This document shows positions 25,847-34,833 of a stretch of DNA of 64,000 bases, one piece after another. Under the pieces are notes generated by a model. It searched no databases and was not told the DNA's origin. It saw only the letters and a list, made by a program, of their open reading frames with translations. Position numbers and translations under genes: made by a program. The DNA lies in assembly GCA_016840085.1 (NCBI GenBank), contig JAEOTA010000086.1:62001-126000 (forward strand), read 5' to 3'. Position 1 is the first letter of the stretch. Each line of letters starts with the position of its first letter. This DNA is from Promethearchaeota archaeon. GTDB taxonomy: Archaea; Asgardarchaeota; Lokiarchaeia; Sigyniarchaeales; SOKP01.

Positions 25847-27205
25847 TTGAGTGAAAATTTAAAAGGTTATAAGGCAGAAGGAAAAAAACTTTTAGAAAAG
25901 AATAAAATAGAAATTTGGGATATAGTTCAAATTAAAACTACAAAAACCAATTATGAAGGAATTATTTTACCTAGAAGTGAGTATTCCGCACCCAATTTCA
26001 TTAACCTTAAGCTAAGTAATAATTACAATATTGGTATAAAAGTTTTTGAGATCCAAGAAATTAAAAAAATTGGAAAAAGAGAGGTTTCCTATAAAATTCC
26101 AGAGAAAGAATTTCCGAAAAATAAAAAACTTCCGAATGTCATACTATTAGGTACAGGTGGAACAGTTGCTTCAAGATTAGATTATACTACTGGAGCAGTA
26201 ATACCCTCTTTTACTCCAGGAGAATTATTTAGTGCAGTTCCAGAATTAGCAGAAATATGCAATCTTGAATGCGAAATGGTTTTTGAAATTCTATCAGAAA
26301 ATATGAAATATGAATACTGGCAAAAATTAGCTAAGAAAATTGAAGAAGCAGCAAACTCTGGGATTGATGGCATAATGATAGGGCATGGAACGGATACGAT
26401 GTCTTTTACCAGTGCTGCTTTATCATTCATGTTAAGGGGCCTAACTATCCCCGTAGTGTTGGTTGGAAGTCAAAGAAGCTCTGATAGACCCTCATCTGAC
26501 GCTGCTGTAAATTTAATAAATGCCGCTGTCGTTGCTGGTTCGAATATCGCCGAGGTGGTTGTATCAATGCTAGGTTCTACGTCACATGATTATGGATTAA
26601 TCCATAGAGGAACTTTAGTAAGAAAAATGCATTCTTCTATTAGAGACACATTTCGAACAATTGATAATATCCCTCTTGGGATGGTAAGGAATAGAGAAAT
26701 TAAAATGTTTACCCAAGATTATAGAAGAAGATTAAAATTAAAAACCACAGCCTTGACTGACTTTGAAAAGAAAGTCGCCCTTATTTATTCATATCCTGAA
26801 ATTGATAATGAGTTAATTGATTTCTATATCGATAAAGGATATAAAGGGATCGTTTTTGCTGGAACTGGATTAGGACATCTACCGACTACACTCTACAACT
26901 CGATAGAAAGAGCTGTACAAGAGAAAATGACAATTCTCATGACTACCCAAACACTTCATGGGTTTGTTGGTATGAACGTGTATTCAACAGGACGAGAATT
27001 GCTAAACCTGGGTGTTATTCCTGGTAGAAACCTATTACCAGAGGTTGGATATGTTAAATTAGGGTGGGTTTTAGGACAAACTAGTGATCCTGAAGAAATT
27101 AAAAAATTATTGCTCCAAAATATCGCAGGTGAATTTATAGACAGAGAATTACCAATTGCATTCAATTATAATATAGATGAACTTCTAAAGAACAATAAAC
27201 TCTAA
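25847..27205 (+). CDS. gatD: Glutamyl-tRNA(Gln) amidotransferase subunit D
   Basis: The asparaginase-like glutaminase that supplies ammonia to GatE. An N-terminal all-beta domain (about residues 1-85) precedes the L-asparaginase fold. The catalytic Thr region is LLGTGGTVASRLDYTTGAV (about 98-116), the second is GIMIGHGTDTMSFTSAAL (about 175-192) with Thr-Asp, and SQRSSDRPSSDA follows. The start is TTG 25847, which directly abuts the gatE stop, so translation is coupled. All asparaginase-family catalytic residues (Thr, Thr, Asp, Lys region) appear to be kept. Confidence 0.97.
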   Translation: MSENLKGYKAEGKKLLEKNKIEIWDIVQIKTTKTNYEGIILPRSEYSAPNFINLKLSNNYNIGIKVFEIQEIKKIGKREVSYKIPEKEFPKNKKLPNVILLGTGGTVASRLDYTTGAVIPSFTPGELFSAVPELAEICNLECEMVFEILSENMKYEYWQKLAKKIEEAANSGIDGIMIGHGTDTMSFTSAALSFMLRGLTIPVVLVGSQRSSDRPSSDAAVNLINAAVVAGSNIAEVVVSMLGSTSHDYGLIHRGTLVRKMHSSIRDTFRTIDNIPLGMVRNREIKMFTQDYRRRLKLKTTALTDFEKKVALIYSYPEIDNELIDFYIDKGYKGIVFAGTGLGHLPTTLYNSIERAVQEKMTILMTTQTLHGFVGMNVYSTGRELLNLGVIPGRNLLPEVGYVKLGWVLGQTSDPEEIKKLLLQNIAGEFIDRELPIAFNYNIDELLKNNKL

Positions 27206-27297
27206 CCCTACATCTTTCATAACTTTATTAGGAGAAAAGAATTTAATATAAAATTTTGAAAAAGTAATATAAACCAGAATAACTTATTTTCCTTTCA

Positions 27298-28584
27298 ATG
27301 AAAATTAAACAAATTAATCCTGCAGTTTTTAAAAAACTATCACTTGAATTTCAGAGTTATATAGATGATAATAAAACTGGTTGCGTTCTTTGTGCAATTT
27401 ATCATCGAGATAAACTCGTATACTGTAATAAATTTGGTTGGAAAGATAAAGAAAATCAGATTCCAATTGCTTTTGACGATATCTTCCGAATATATTCGAT
27501 GACTAAACCAATTACTTGTTTGGCTGCATTAATTCTTCACGAACAGGGGAAATATGATTTAGATGATCCGCTTGAGAAATATCTTCCTGAGTTCAAAAAT
27601 TTTAAGATATTAAAATCTTATGATGATAAAACTGGTGAAACTGAATTAGAAGAAAGTAAGAACCCAATAACCATCAAACAGCTTTTTACTCATACATCTG
27701 GACTTAGTTATGGTGATGATCCCGAAGAAATCCCAGTTGACAAGCTATATGGAGAGAAATTTGGCTTTACTGGTGAAAATAGGCTTAAAACAAAACTAGA
27801 GATGTTCCCCATAATGCCACCGTTAGATGAATTTAGTAAGCGTTTAGCGACTCTCCCCCTTGCTTTCGCACCAGGAAGAAATTGGTGGTATGCTTTCAAT
27901 CATGAAATCTTGGGTTTCCTAATTGAAATTCTTTCAGGAAAAAAATTAGATGTTTTTCTTAAAAAACAGATTTTTGATAAACTAGGTATGAATGATACTG
28001 ATTTTTACGTTCCTAAGGAAAAATGGACGCGATTAACAAAAGTATACACAAAGAATCAAGACGACAAATTAATCGAAGTAGAAGGGGCTATTTATGAAGG
28101 ATTCAAACATAAAATCCAGTACTTGTCAGGCGGGGGAGGATTGGTATCCACATTAGAAGATTACATGAAATTTTGTCTAATGATGCTAAATGGAGGAAGA
28201 TATAAAGATAACCAAATTGTATCTAAGGAAACAATAGAATTGATGACGTCCAATCAATTACCGAATAATAATACTTTTCTGGATATGCAGTATATTAAAT
28301 ATGAAGATTCTGAATCAATAAAAAGAAACGAAGGATATGGGTTTGGATTGGGTGTAATGGTGAAAATAGCAGAAAATATGTCAAGAAGTGGAATTGGAGA
28401 TTATAATTGGGGTGGAGCTTTTAATACATTCTTTGATATAGATCCTACGAATCAAGTAATTTCAATAGTCTTAACACAATATTGTCCAGAAGACAGTGAC
28501 TCGGTTTTTCCAATTGATTGGCTCAGAATAGACAATTTGGTTTACGAAGCGTTAGAAAAAGCCAATACTAAAATCAGAGAATAG
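27298..28584 (+). CDS. Serine beta-lactamase/esterase family hydrolase
   Basis: A 428-residue class-C beta-lactamase-like protein. The active-site Ser-x-x-Lys motif is SMTKP (about residues 67-71), the Tyr motif is WYAFNHE (about 198-204), and LSGGGGLVST (about 278-287) is in a glycine-rich loop; a KTG-equivalent is not clear (GGAFNTFF near 380). No signal peptide is seen, so it should act in the cytoplasm as an esterase or peptidase rather than as an antibiotic resistance enzyme. These proteins are common in archaea with unknown substrates. It stands alone between gatD and uL2. Confidence 0.88.
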   Translation: MKIKQINPAVFKKLSLEFQSYIDDNKTGCVLCAIYHRDKLVYCNKFGWKDKENQIPIAFDDIFRIYSMTKPITCLAALILHEQGKYDLDDPLEKYLPEFKNFKILKSYDDKTGETELEESKNPITIKQLFTHTSGLSYGDDPEEIPVDKLYGEKFGFTGENRLKTKLEMFPIMPPLDEFSKRLATLPLAFAPGRNWWYAFNHEILGFLIEILSGKKLDVFLKKQIFDKLGMNDTDFYVPKEKWTRLTKVYTKNQDDKLIEVEGAIYEGFKHKIQYLSGGGGLVSTLEDYMKFCLMMLNGGRYKDNQIVSKETIELMTSNQLPNNNTFLDMQYIKYEDSESIKRNEGYGFGLGVMVKIAENMSRSGIGDYNWGGAFNTFFDIDPTNQVISIVLTQYCPEDSDSVFPIDWLRIDNLVYEALEKANTKIRE

Positions 28585-28825
28585 GAAAAAAAGGTCCAAA
28601 GAGAAAAAGAATAATAAAGGGAGATTTCCAACTCTACACGCGAGGTTTATATAATACAATCCTGATTAGACGTCAAAACAAGCATTACAAGAACAACAAT
28701 TATTTAATAAGATTCATTTAATTATAATCATATCCTTATTTAAATTCTTAAATTTAATTGAAAACAATAAAAAATTTAAAGTTTAAATAATTTAAATTTA
28801 TATCCGGAAAATATCGTGAAAACGT

Positions 28826-29554
28826 ATGGGAAAACGTATACTTGCTCAACGGAAAGGTAGAGGGACATTACCTTTTCGATCACCCTCACATCGACACATT
28901 GGTCAAGTTAAATATCGCCCATTTAGACAGGGGGAAAAATTATTTAAATTTAAAGTTATAGATCTCCTCCATTCTCCAGGAAGAGGCGCTCCAGTAGCTC
29001 AAATTCAATATGATGATGGTGAGAAGAAACTTTGGCTACCCCCAGAAGGAATTTTTGAAGGACAAGAATTTATCCAATCTAAAACGGGATATGGTCAACC
29101 AATAAAAGTTGGAAATATTCTACCATTAAAAAAAATATCTTTAGGAACTCTTGTTTTCAATGTTGAGGCAACACCTCAAGATGGCGGTAAATTCGCACGA
29201 GCCTCTGGCGTTGCTGCTATCGTTAGGAATAAATCTGGCAATAAAGTAGAACTTCTATTCCGATCTAAAAAAACTAAATGGATAAATGAAAAATGTTTAG
29301 CTACTGTAGGCGTTGTAGCTGGAGGGGGCAGAACTGATAAACCATTCCTTAAAGCTGGAAATAAATTTCATTATATAAAATCTAAAGCAAAAAAATGGCC
29401 AATCACTCGCGGTGTAGCTATGAATGCAGTAAGCCATCCTTACGGGGGAGGCGCAAAGCAATCACCTCATAAATCAACAACGACTTCTCGCAATGCTCCT
29501 CCTGGTAGAAAGGTTGGGCAAATAGCTGCAAGGCGAACTGGGCACCAAAATTAA
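28826..29554 (+). CDS. rpl2: 50S ribosomal protein uL2
   Basis: Ribosomal protein L2, needed for subunit joining and peptidyl transfer. The 242-residue archaeal/eukaryotic form reads GKRILAQRKGRGTLPFRSPS at the N-terminus, then GRGAPVAQIQYDDG and, at the C-terminus, the conserved TRGVAMNAVSHPYGGGAKQS segment (about residues 191-210). It lies alone, away from the S10-spc cluster, which is unusual for most archaea but seen in some Asgard genomes. A TATA-like AAATTTATATCC lies about 30 bases upstream of the ATG. Confidence 0.97.
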   Translation: MGKRILAQRKGRGTLPFRSPSHRHIGQVKYRPFRQGEKLFKFKVIDLLHSPGRGAPVAQIQYDDGEKKLWLPPEGIFEGQEFIQSKTGYGQPIKVGNILPLKKISLGTLVFNVEATPQDGGKFARASGVAAIVRNKSGNKVELLFRSKKTKWINEKCLATVGVVAGGGRTDKPFLKAGNKFHYIKSKAKKWPITRGVAMNAVSHPYGGGAKQSPHKSTTTSRNAPPGRKVGQIAARRTGHQN

Positions 29555-29712
29555 GCTCTTTCCCTAACTAATCAATTCTTTTCAATTTAGAGATTCATAA
29601 TTTATATATTATTACATAGACTAACTGAATTTTTGATAATTTAAATAAGAAATAAAGAGATTCGCCGCCTCAACCCTTATTTTATGAAAAAAAATGGAAA
29701 AGAAAAACTAAC

Positions 29713-30603
29713 TTAATTTGTTTGAAATTTAAAAGTTAGATTTTGCAAAAATTCTTTATATCTTGAGCGTAAGGTCACCTCTGTAACCCCTATAACTCGT
29801 GATATATCTTTTTGACTTACTTTTTGGTTTTTTAGCTTCGATACTAAATATATTGCTCCTGCACACAACCCTTTTGGATCTTTACCGCAAATAGATGTAT
29901 TTTGAATGAAATTCTTTAATACTTTTATAGCTTCTTTTTCTATATTTATATTTAACCCTAAATCAGCACAATATCGAGGTATTAGTGACACAGGATCTAT
30001 ATGTTGAGATTTTAAATTTAATTCTCTTACCAAGATCTTATAGCACTTCTTTACAATGTTGTCATTAATAGAAGCTTCATCTAAAATCTCTTGAAGTGTT
30101 ATTGGAACCCTTTCTTGTTTGCATACATAATATGCACAAGCTGCTATCATACCATTTATAGATCTACCTCTTAGTAGATTCTTTTTAAATACTTCCTTAT
30201 ATAATCGAACCGCCGATTTCTTAACACGTTCAGGAAAATTTAAATTGCCGCCAATTCGCTTTAACTCCGTAATAGCTATAAGCATGTTTCTCTTTTCCCA
30301 TGATAAATGCGTATTCCACTTCGCTGCTCTCCTTAAATCAGGATTCTTAATCTTAGTTCTGTCAATAATCGTACTTAATCCAATATCAGGCATTAAAATC
30401 GAGATAGGACATCCAGTCCTCTCTTTTTTATCTTTCTCCTGCTTTGAATACGCTCTTATCCCACTATGAGAAATATCGACTTGCTTTTCGTTTAAGACCA
30501 AACCACATTGCTGACAAACGGTCTCCCCTCTCTGTTCGATTGAAAGGGTACCTCCCCCGCATTCTGGACAAAAACTTGTATGATGTGTTATTTCTACAAC
30601 CAT
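29713..30603 (-). CDS. tfb: Transcription initiation factor B (TFB)
   Basis: The archaeal TFIIB homologue that recruits RNA polymerase to TBP-bound promoters. The N-terminal zinc ribbon has two CxxC pairs (CPECGGGTLSIEQRGETVC, then QQCG; residues about 12-34). Two cyclin-like repeats follow (about 100-190 and 195-290), the second ending in the BRE-binding helix-turn-helix (SQKDISRVIGVTEVTLRSRY). The B-reader region after the ribbon (GIRAYSKQEKDKKERTGCPIS) is recognisable. At 296 residues it is typical. Its promoter lies in the long A/T-rich gap that follows. Confidence 0.95.
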   Translation of the reverse strand: MVVEITHHTSFCPECGGGTLSIEQRGETVCQQCGLVLNEKQVDISHSGIRAYSKQEKDKKERTGCPISILMPDIGLSTIIDRTKIKNPDLRRAAKWNTHLSWEKRNMLIAITELKRIGGNLNFPERVKKSAVRLYKEVFKKNLLRGRSINGMIAACAYYVCKQERVPITLQEILDEASINDNIVKKCYKILVRELNLKSQHIDPVSLIPRYCADLGLNINIEKEAIKVLKNFIQNTSICGKDPKGLCAGAIYLVSKLKNQKVSQKDISRVIGVTEVTLRSRYKEFLQNLTFKFQTN

Positions 30604-31335
30604 TAACCCTTACCTTATCCCAAATCTTATATTATGATTCTTGATACACACACAAGAATTCTTTATTTTTATTCAGTTTTTTTACACACAAATTAATCTT
30701 TTTTTTTACATCTAAGATATTTGTGTGGAAAAATTCTGTCAGTTATAACAAAATAGGTGACTCAAGTATATAAATGTTACTTTTTGTATAAAAAAATATC
30801 TAGGTAAAATCCATTTTTTATCCGTTTTTTTTGAAAAATTATTTTTTGTTATAAGTTTTAATGTAAAAAATTATTGATTCTTTATTATTGAAATCATATA
30901 ATATTGGCATTATACTAATTGTTGTAAAAATTCTTAATGAAAACTTAATTTTGTCGAAGTTAGAGTAACATTTAGGTTAAAATAAAATTCACTTCTACAA
31001 AAAAGTCTAAAACTAAAGAGTAACAAACTTTTTTATTTAGTTTTATAAATTCATATTACCTATTTTGTGTACAAAAATCATATTAATTTAGTTATAAGTG
31101 ATTTTTTTGAGCTAAAATATTTTTCTTATGGTCATCCCTCAAAATTTATATAATAAAAAAACGTTAAATAGTAATTCTTTTATTATTTTTTTACAAAAAA
31201 ATTAGATCTAAAATTAGTGGTCAAAAAATTCCCGCACCAAAGAGATCAGAAGAAAAATCAGGGGACACTGAAGAAAACTCAGATGATAAGGATTTAATCA
31301 AAATTGATAATAATTCTATTGAGAAATCGGATGAA
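30604..31335. other. A/T-rich intergenic region between tfb and the first RHH-receiver gene
   Basis: About 730 very A/T-rich bases. Near 30645-30735 the motif ACACAAAT occurs twice and its reverse complement ATTTGTGT once, close to the tfb start, a possible operator. At 31143-31154 a strong archaeal TATA element precedes the RHH-receiver gene. From 31201 the frame of that gene is already open and encodes an acidic, Lys/Glu-rich extension, so the true coding region probably starts here at a non-ATG codon. No RNA gene is recognised. Confidence 0.45.
31143..31154 (+). promoter_or_regulatory. TATA element upstream of the first RHH-receiver gene
   Basis: AATTTATATAATA, a close match to the archaeal TATA box, about 190 bases before ATG 31336. 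It indicates that coding may start around 31180-31215 at a non-ATG codon, since transcripts would begin near 31175. Confidence 0.5.
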
Positions 31336-32175
31336 ATGAAAAGATATGAAAAAGATACGGGGAGATATTCAGTATGGCGAAGTGTGGTGACCGAAGGCTA
31401 TAAAAAATGGCAAAAAGGGGAGAAAATATACCATCGAGACAAAGAACGAATTTCTTTATATGTTTCTGAAGATACTAAAACCAAATGGTTAGATTATACA
31501 AAAAATAATGGCTCTTTGACAATTTCTAAATTAATAAGACAAGCAGTGGAAGCTTTCATTGAAAGTAAATCCATAGAAAGTAATCACATCCTGAAAAAAT
31601 TAACTAAACATACAATTTCTAATATTTCTCATACTCTAAAAGAACCATTGACTTCAATAAAGGGATATTCACAATTACTTCTTGAGAATTATAAAGAAAA
31701 ATTGAATGATCACATATTAGACACTGTTAAAAATATTTTTGAACAGAGTGTTCTTCTAGAGACAAAAATAATCAATATTCTAGATAATATTAAGGTAGAA
31801 TCTGAATATGATTTACTATTAATTGAAGACGATTTAGCAACAATTCGTTTGATTACGAGTTATTTTGACAGTAAAGGATATAAATGTAAGGCCGTTGTAA
31901 GTGGATCTAAAGGTTTAGAAGAATTAGGGCATGCTACTCCTAAATTAATTTTATTGGACATAATTTTACCTGATTTAAGTGGCTATGATATTTGTAAAAC
32001 TATAAAATCAGATAAAGAATGGTCAAATATTCCTTTATATTTCTTAACAGCTATAGCTGGTTCTGAAGTTGAAAAAAATCTTGAAAAAACGAAAGCTAAT
32101 GGTTATATTCTAAAACCATTTAATTTTTCTGATTTTGAAGTTATTTTTGACATTTTGAAGAGTAAGAAAAATTAA
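31336..32175 (+). CDS. Orphan signalling protein: RHH-like domain, histidine-containing helices, receiver domain
   Basis: Three parts are visible in 279 residues. Residues about 35-75 (RISLYVSEDTKTKWLDY, then LTISKLIRQAVEAFI) read as a ribbon-helix-helix DNA-binding domain. Residues about 95-155 are a HisKA-like dimerisation helix pair with its His (ISHTLKEPLTSIKGYSQLL), but no HATPase domain follows. Residues about 158-275 form a receiver with acidic pair LIEDD, phospho-acceptor LLDIILPD and Lys in LKPF. The protein thus has a phosphorylatable His and Asp but no kinase. Coding sequence is open upstream to at least 31201 without ATG, so the N-terminus is probably longer. A close paralogue follows. 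Confidence 0.85.
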   Translation: MKRYEKDTGRYSVWRSVVTEGYKKWQKGEKIYHRDKERISLYVSEDTKTKWLDYTKNNGSLTISKLIRQAVEAFIESKSIESNHILKKLTKHTISNISHTLKEPLTSIKGYSQLLLENYKEKLNDHILDTVKNIFEQSVLLETKIINILDNIKVESEYDLLLIEDDLATIRLITSYFDSKGYKCKAVVSGSKGLEELGHATPKLILLDIILPDLSGYDICKTIKSDKEWSNIPLYFLTAIAGSEVEKNLEKTKANGYILKPFNFSDFEVIFDILKSKKN

Positions 32176-32527
32176 TAGATACTTTTTCTTTCAGTAATAT
32201 TCTTATCATTATATAAGTTCTTTTTGCAATAATTTGGACATAATCACGATAACACATTAACTTTATAATAAAAAAGATTTATTAACTGATAAAAAATTAC
32301 CAAATATTGTAAACAAATAATTATTTTTATAAAAAAAAATAGAAATACAATTTGTAGTGTTCAATTTTATAAGAGAGTATACAAAAATAGTATTAGATTT
32401 AATTTGACAAATTTATATATAATCTGAATAAAGCAATAAAAGAGATGGAGAAGAAATTCCGGGTGAAGAAAAAAAAAATAAAACTAAAACCGGGAAAGAT
32501 ATCGAAAATGATGATGATAGACCGAGT
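32176..32527. other. Intergenic region with promoter of the second RHH-receiver gene
   Basis: About 350 bases, mostly A/T. A TATA-like element (AATTTATATATAATC at about 32409-32423) lies where a promoter for the next gene would be. From 32430 on, the frame of the next gene is open after a TAA and encodes an acidic leader (DGEEIPGEEKKNKTKTG), similar to the leader of the first paralogue, with ATT but no ATG available before 32528. No other feature seen. Confidence 0.45.
32409..32423 (+). promoter_or_regulatory. TATA element upstream of the second RHH-receiver gene
   Basis: AATTTATATATAATC is a close match to the archaeal TATA box. The transcript would start near 32440, shortly before protein-like sequence begins, again about 90 bases before the first ATG. 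Confidence 0.5.
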
Positions 32528-33421
32528 ATGACGGATAAAGAAATAGCTAATTTAGATTTGGAAAGTGAAAAAGTTAAAAACTTAATGAAAGAATACCAAG
32601 AAGTGACTGATAAATATGCTATATGGCGTGGCACTATTACAGAAGGATTTAAAAAGTGGTTGAAGGGAGAAAAAATTTATGACAGAGATAAAGAACGTAT
32701 CTCATTATATGTATCAGATAAAACAAAATCTGATTGGCAAAAATTTAAAGAAACACATGAATATTCTACAATTTCTGCATTAATTAGAGACAGTGTTGAT
32801 TACTACATTGAACAAAAATCTGATATACTGGGAGGAGGTTTAAATAATATTGATGAAAAAACCATCTCAACTATTTCTCATGCACTAAAGGAACCATTAA
32901 CGAGTATAAAAGGTTTTAGCCAACTCCTTTTAGAAAATTATAAAGAAGACTTAGATGAGGAAGTATTATCCACAATAAAAAACATCTTCGACCAAAGTTT
33001 ACTTCTTGAAAATAAGATTATCAACATTTTGGATAATATTAAGGTAGAGGAAACTGAACCCCAATATGATATTCTCCTGATTGAAGATGATCTTGCGACC
33101 ATAAGGTTATTGACTAGCTACTTCGAAAGTAAAGGATATAAATGTAAGGGTGTAGTTAGTGGGACAAGGGGATTAGAGGAATTGCGTGGTGGGCTTCCTA
33201 AATTGATATTACTTGACATCATCTTACCAGACATTTCGGGGTATGAGATCTGCAAAATGATTAAAGATCATAAGACATATAAATCTGTACCTATTTACTT
33301 ATTAACAGCTATTCCTGGTTCTGAAGTTGAAAAGAAAATGGGGGAAACTAAAGCAGATGGATTTATTTTGAAACCATTTGACTTTTCAGATTTCGAAATA
33401 GTGTTTCAATATTTGAACTAA
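32528..33421 (+). CDS. Orphan signalling protein, paralogue: RHH-like, histidine helices, receiver
   Basis: Same architecture as the gene at 31336-32175 and clearly a tandem duplicate: YAIWRGTITEGFKKWLKGEK against YSVWRSVVTEGYKKWQKGEK, then RISLYVSDKTKSDW in the RHH part, ISHALKEPLTSIKGFSQLLL in the His helix, LIEDDLATIRLLTSYF and LLDIILPDISGYEIC in the receiver, LKPFDFSDFEIVF at the end. The phospho-acceptor His, Asp and Lys are all kept in both copies, but neither has an ATPase domain. It may be phosphorylated by a separate kinase, or act as a phosphotransfer hub that binds DNA. The ATG at 32528 is probably not the true start, since protein-like sequence extends upstream. Confidence 0.85.
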   Translation: MTDKEIANLDLESEKVKNLMKEYQEVTDKYAIWRGTITEGFKKWLKGEKIYDRDKERISLYVSDKTKSDWQKFKETHEYSTISALIRDSVDYYIEQKSDILGGGLNNIDEKTISTISHALKEPLTSIKGFSQLLLENYKEDLDEEVLSTIKNIFDQSLLLENKIINILDNIKVEETEPQYDILLIEDDLATIRLLTSYFESKGYKCKGVVSGTRGLEELRGGLPKLILLDIILPDISGYEICKMIKDHKTYKSVPIYLLTAIPGSEVEKKMGETKADGFILKPFDFSDFEIVFQYLN

Positions 33422-33627
33422 TATTAAGATTAGTAAAGGATTTAGTTTAAATAATACCAAATTGATTATCTGATTCATTTTATTTCTCTTTAGCTAATTA
33501 TTATTGTTTTAATATTGAGAAGCACTTTTAATTTCAATTAAAATTTTTGTATTAAATGCAAATAACATCAATAAAATCATGTTGATTTATAGATCCATTC
33601 CTAATAGAAGTGATTTATTTACAGTTA

Positions 33628-34434
33628 CTAAGACGATTTAACTAACTTTATAAGATAAAAGAGATGTCCAGTTGACTCATCATTACTAATAATAGTGGCA
33701 CGAAAACCGTATTTAAAGGCAATTTTTTTAAAATATTGGGCGTTTAAGAAAAGAAGTTTAAACGGAATCCCAATTTGACCTTTATATTGAGGAATATATA
33801 CTACAAACCAGTATTTTAAGGTACGAATATGTCGTATAATTGTTAATACCTGACCGTCGTGATTAAGTAAGCTGTATAGTCGCTTCAACATTATTTTTAA
33901 TCTATATCGTGTTCCTGAGAGTGCAATATCGTTTCCAATGAGTGTAATAGTGTCGAAAGTGTTGTTGAATTTGTATGTAAAAAAATCACCTATAACACAA
34001 TTATCTATTCCCTCTTTTCGGGCAATATTGTTAATTATTGGTGAGATTTCTATCCCGGTTACGGTTCCTTTTTCCATTAAATAAGGAATATAATATCCTG
34101 TACATGATCCTATATCAAGTATACGTCCTTGTGCTAACTCAATAAGTTTTCTTTCCAAAGGAAAAAGTTCATCTAAACTTCTAAAATAGATCCCTAAATC
34201 AAATTCCCATTTTATATCATTAAATTCCTTTTGTAAGCAGTACTGGTCTAATGTAAACTTAGATTTCATCTTGCTAGAATAAAATTCTCTTATTGCATCG
34301 GCAAACAAATCCATTGAACGAGTGGTAGGGTGTAATGTGAAGAATGGTAACAATCTAAATAATTTCTCAAAATAGGGCACATATCTTGATAATATCTTAA
34401 ATAATCGGAAGATATAATGGGAGAATATTGACAA
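33628..34434 (-). CDS. SAM-dependent methyltransferase, class I
   Basis: A 268-residue protein. The SAM-binding motif I is ILDIGSCTGYYIPYLM (about residues 103-118), motif II GIEISPIINNIARKEG with the acidic ribose contact follows, then CVIGDFFTY (motif III-like) and TITLIGNDIALSG. The N-terminal 60 residues are basic and hydrophobic (YIFRLFKILSRYV), perhaps a membrane-associated helix. The substrate is unknown; no obvious operon partner exists. Similar enzymes methylate small molecules, lipids or quinone-like compounds. Confidence 0.78.
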   Translation of the reverse strand: MSIFSHYIFRLFKILSRYVPYFEKLFRLLPFFTLHPTTRSMDLFADAIREFYSSKMKSKFTLDQYCLQKEFNDIKWEFDLGIYFRSLDELFPLERKLIELAQGRILDIGSCTGYYIPYLMEKGTVTGIEISPIINNIARKEGIDNCVIGDFFTYKFNNTFDTITLIGNDIALSGTRYRLKIMLKRLYSLLNHDGQVLTIIRHIRTLKYWFVVYIPQYKGQIGIPFKLLFLNAQYFKKIAFKYGFRATIISNDESTGHLFYLIKLVKSS

Positions 34435-34833
34435 TTCTATCGATTTTTATCTTATTTAGTATATCAATATAACAATAAATAAAAATTCAATTTTTTTTAG
34501 TGGTGTATAAATTACTATTTAGAAAATTAATATTATGTTCCGTGGTGGTCCCATAGTACCCTAGTTTATGTAATGGCTCTCGAGACATTAGCATCCTATT
34601 TTATTTTTTTAACTAAGTTAAGTTTAACATTATTAGTTATCTAATAATGTTTAAAACTTAGGTAAAACTTAGGTTAAATGAGAATTTGTAATTTTTCTCA
34701 AAGACTACGTATAGAAAATTATAAAAAAAGTTATTTTTAAATTTTTGGTTATCTTTCCATAGATTAACTGAGAATTAGAACTCTCAGCGGAGAATTTATA
34801 CTTTATTTAATAAGTTAAAGAAATTGTATCTTT
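34435..34833. other. Intergenic region with a long inverted repeat
   Basis: About 400 bases upstream of the methyltransferase and downstream of the JAMM gene (both minus strand). The notable element is the inverted repeat described separately at 34610-34676. A 35-codon minus-strand frame (about 34480-34597) exists but has no supporting sign of coding. Otherwise A/T-rich sequence. Confidence 0.4.
34610..34676. repeat. Long imperfect inverted repeat, stem-loop
   Basis: The core is a perfect 11-bp inverted repeat, AACATTATTAG at 34626-34636 and CTAATAATGTT at 34641-34651, with a 4-base loop TTAT. Outside this the arms continue as an imperfect match (TAACTAAGTTAAG on the left, ACTTAGG twice with TTA at the right end). 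It could be a transcription terminator for the JAMM gene, a regulator-binding site for the methyltransferase gene, or the end of a lost mobile element. Confidence 0.6.

Noticed and set aside
27298..28584. Antibiotic resistance beta-lactamase
   Set aside because: It has the family SxxK and Tyr motifs but no signal peptide and lies in a housekeeping region; archaeal members are usually esterases or peptidases.
34480..34597. 35-codon minus-strand frame beginning MLMSREPLHKLGYY
   Set aside because: Too short, no ribosome site, and no recognisable motif.
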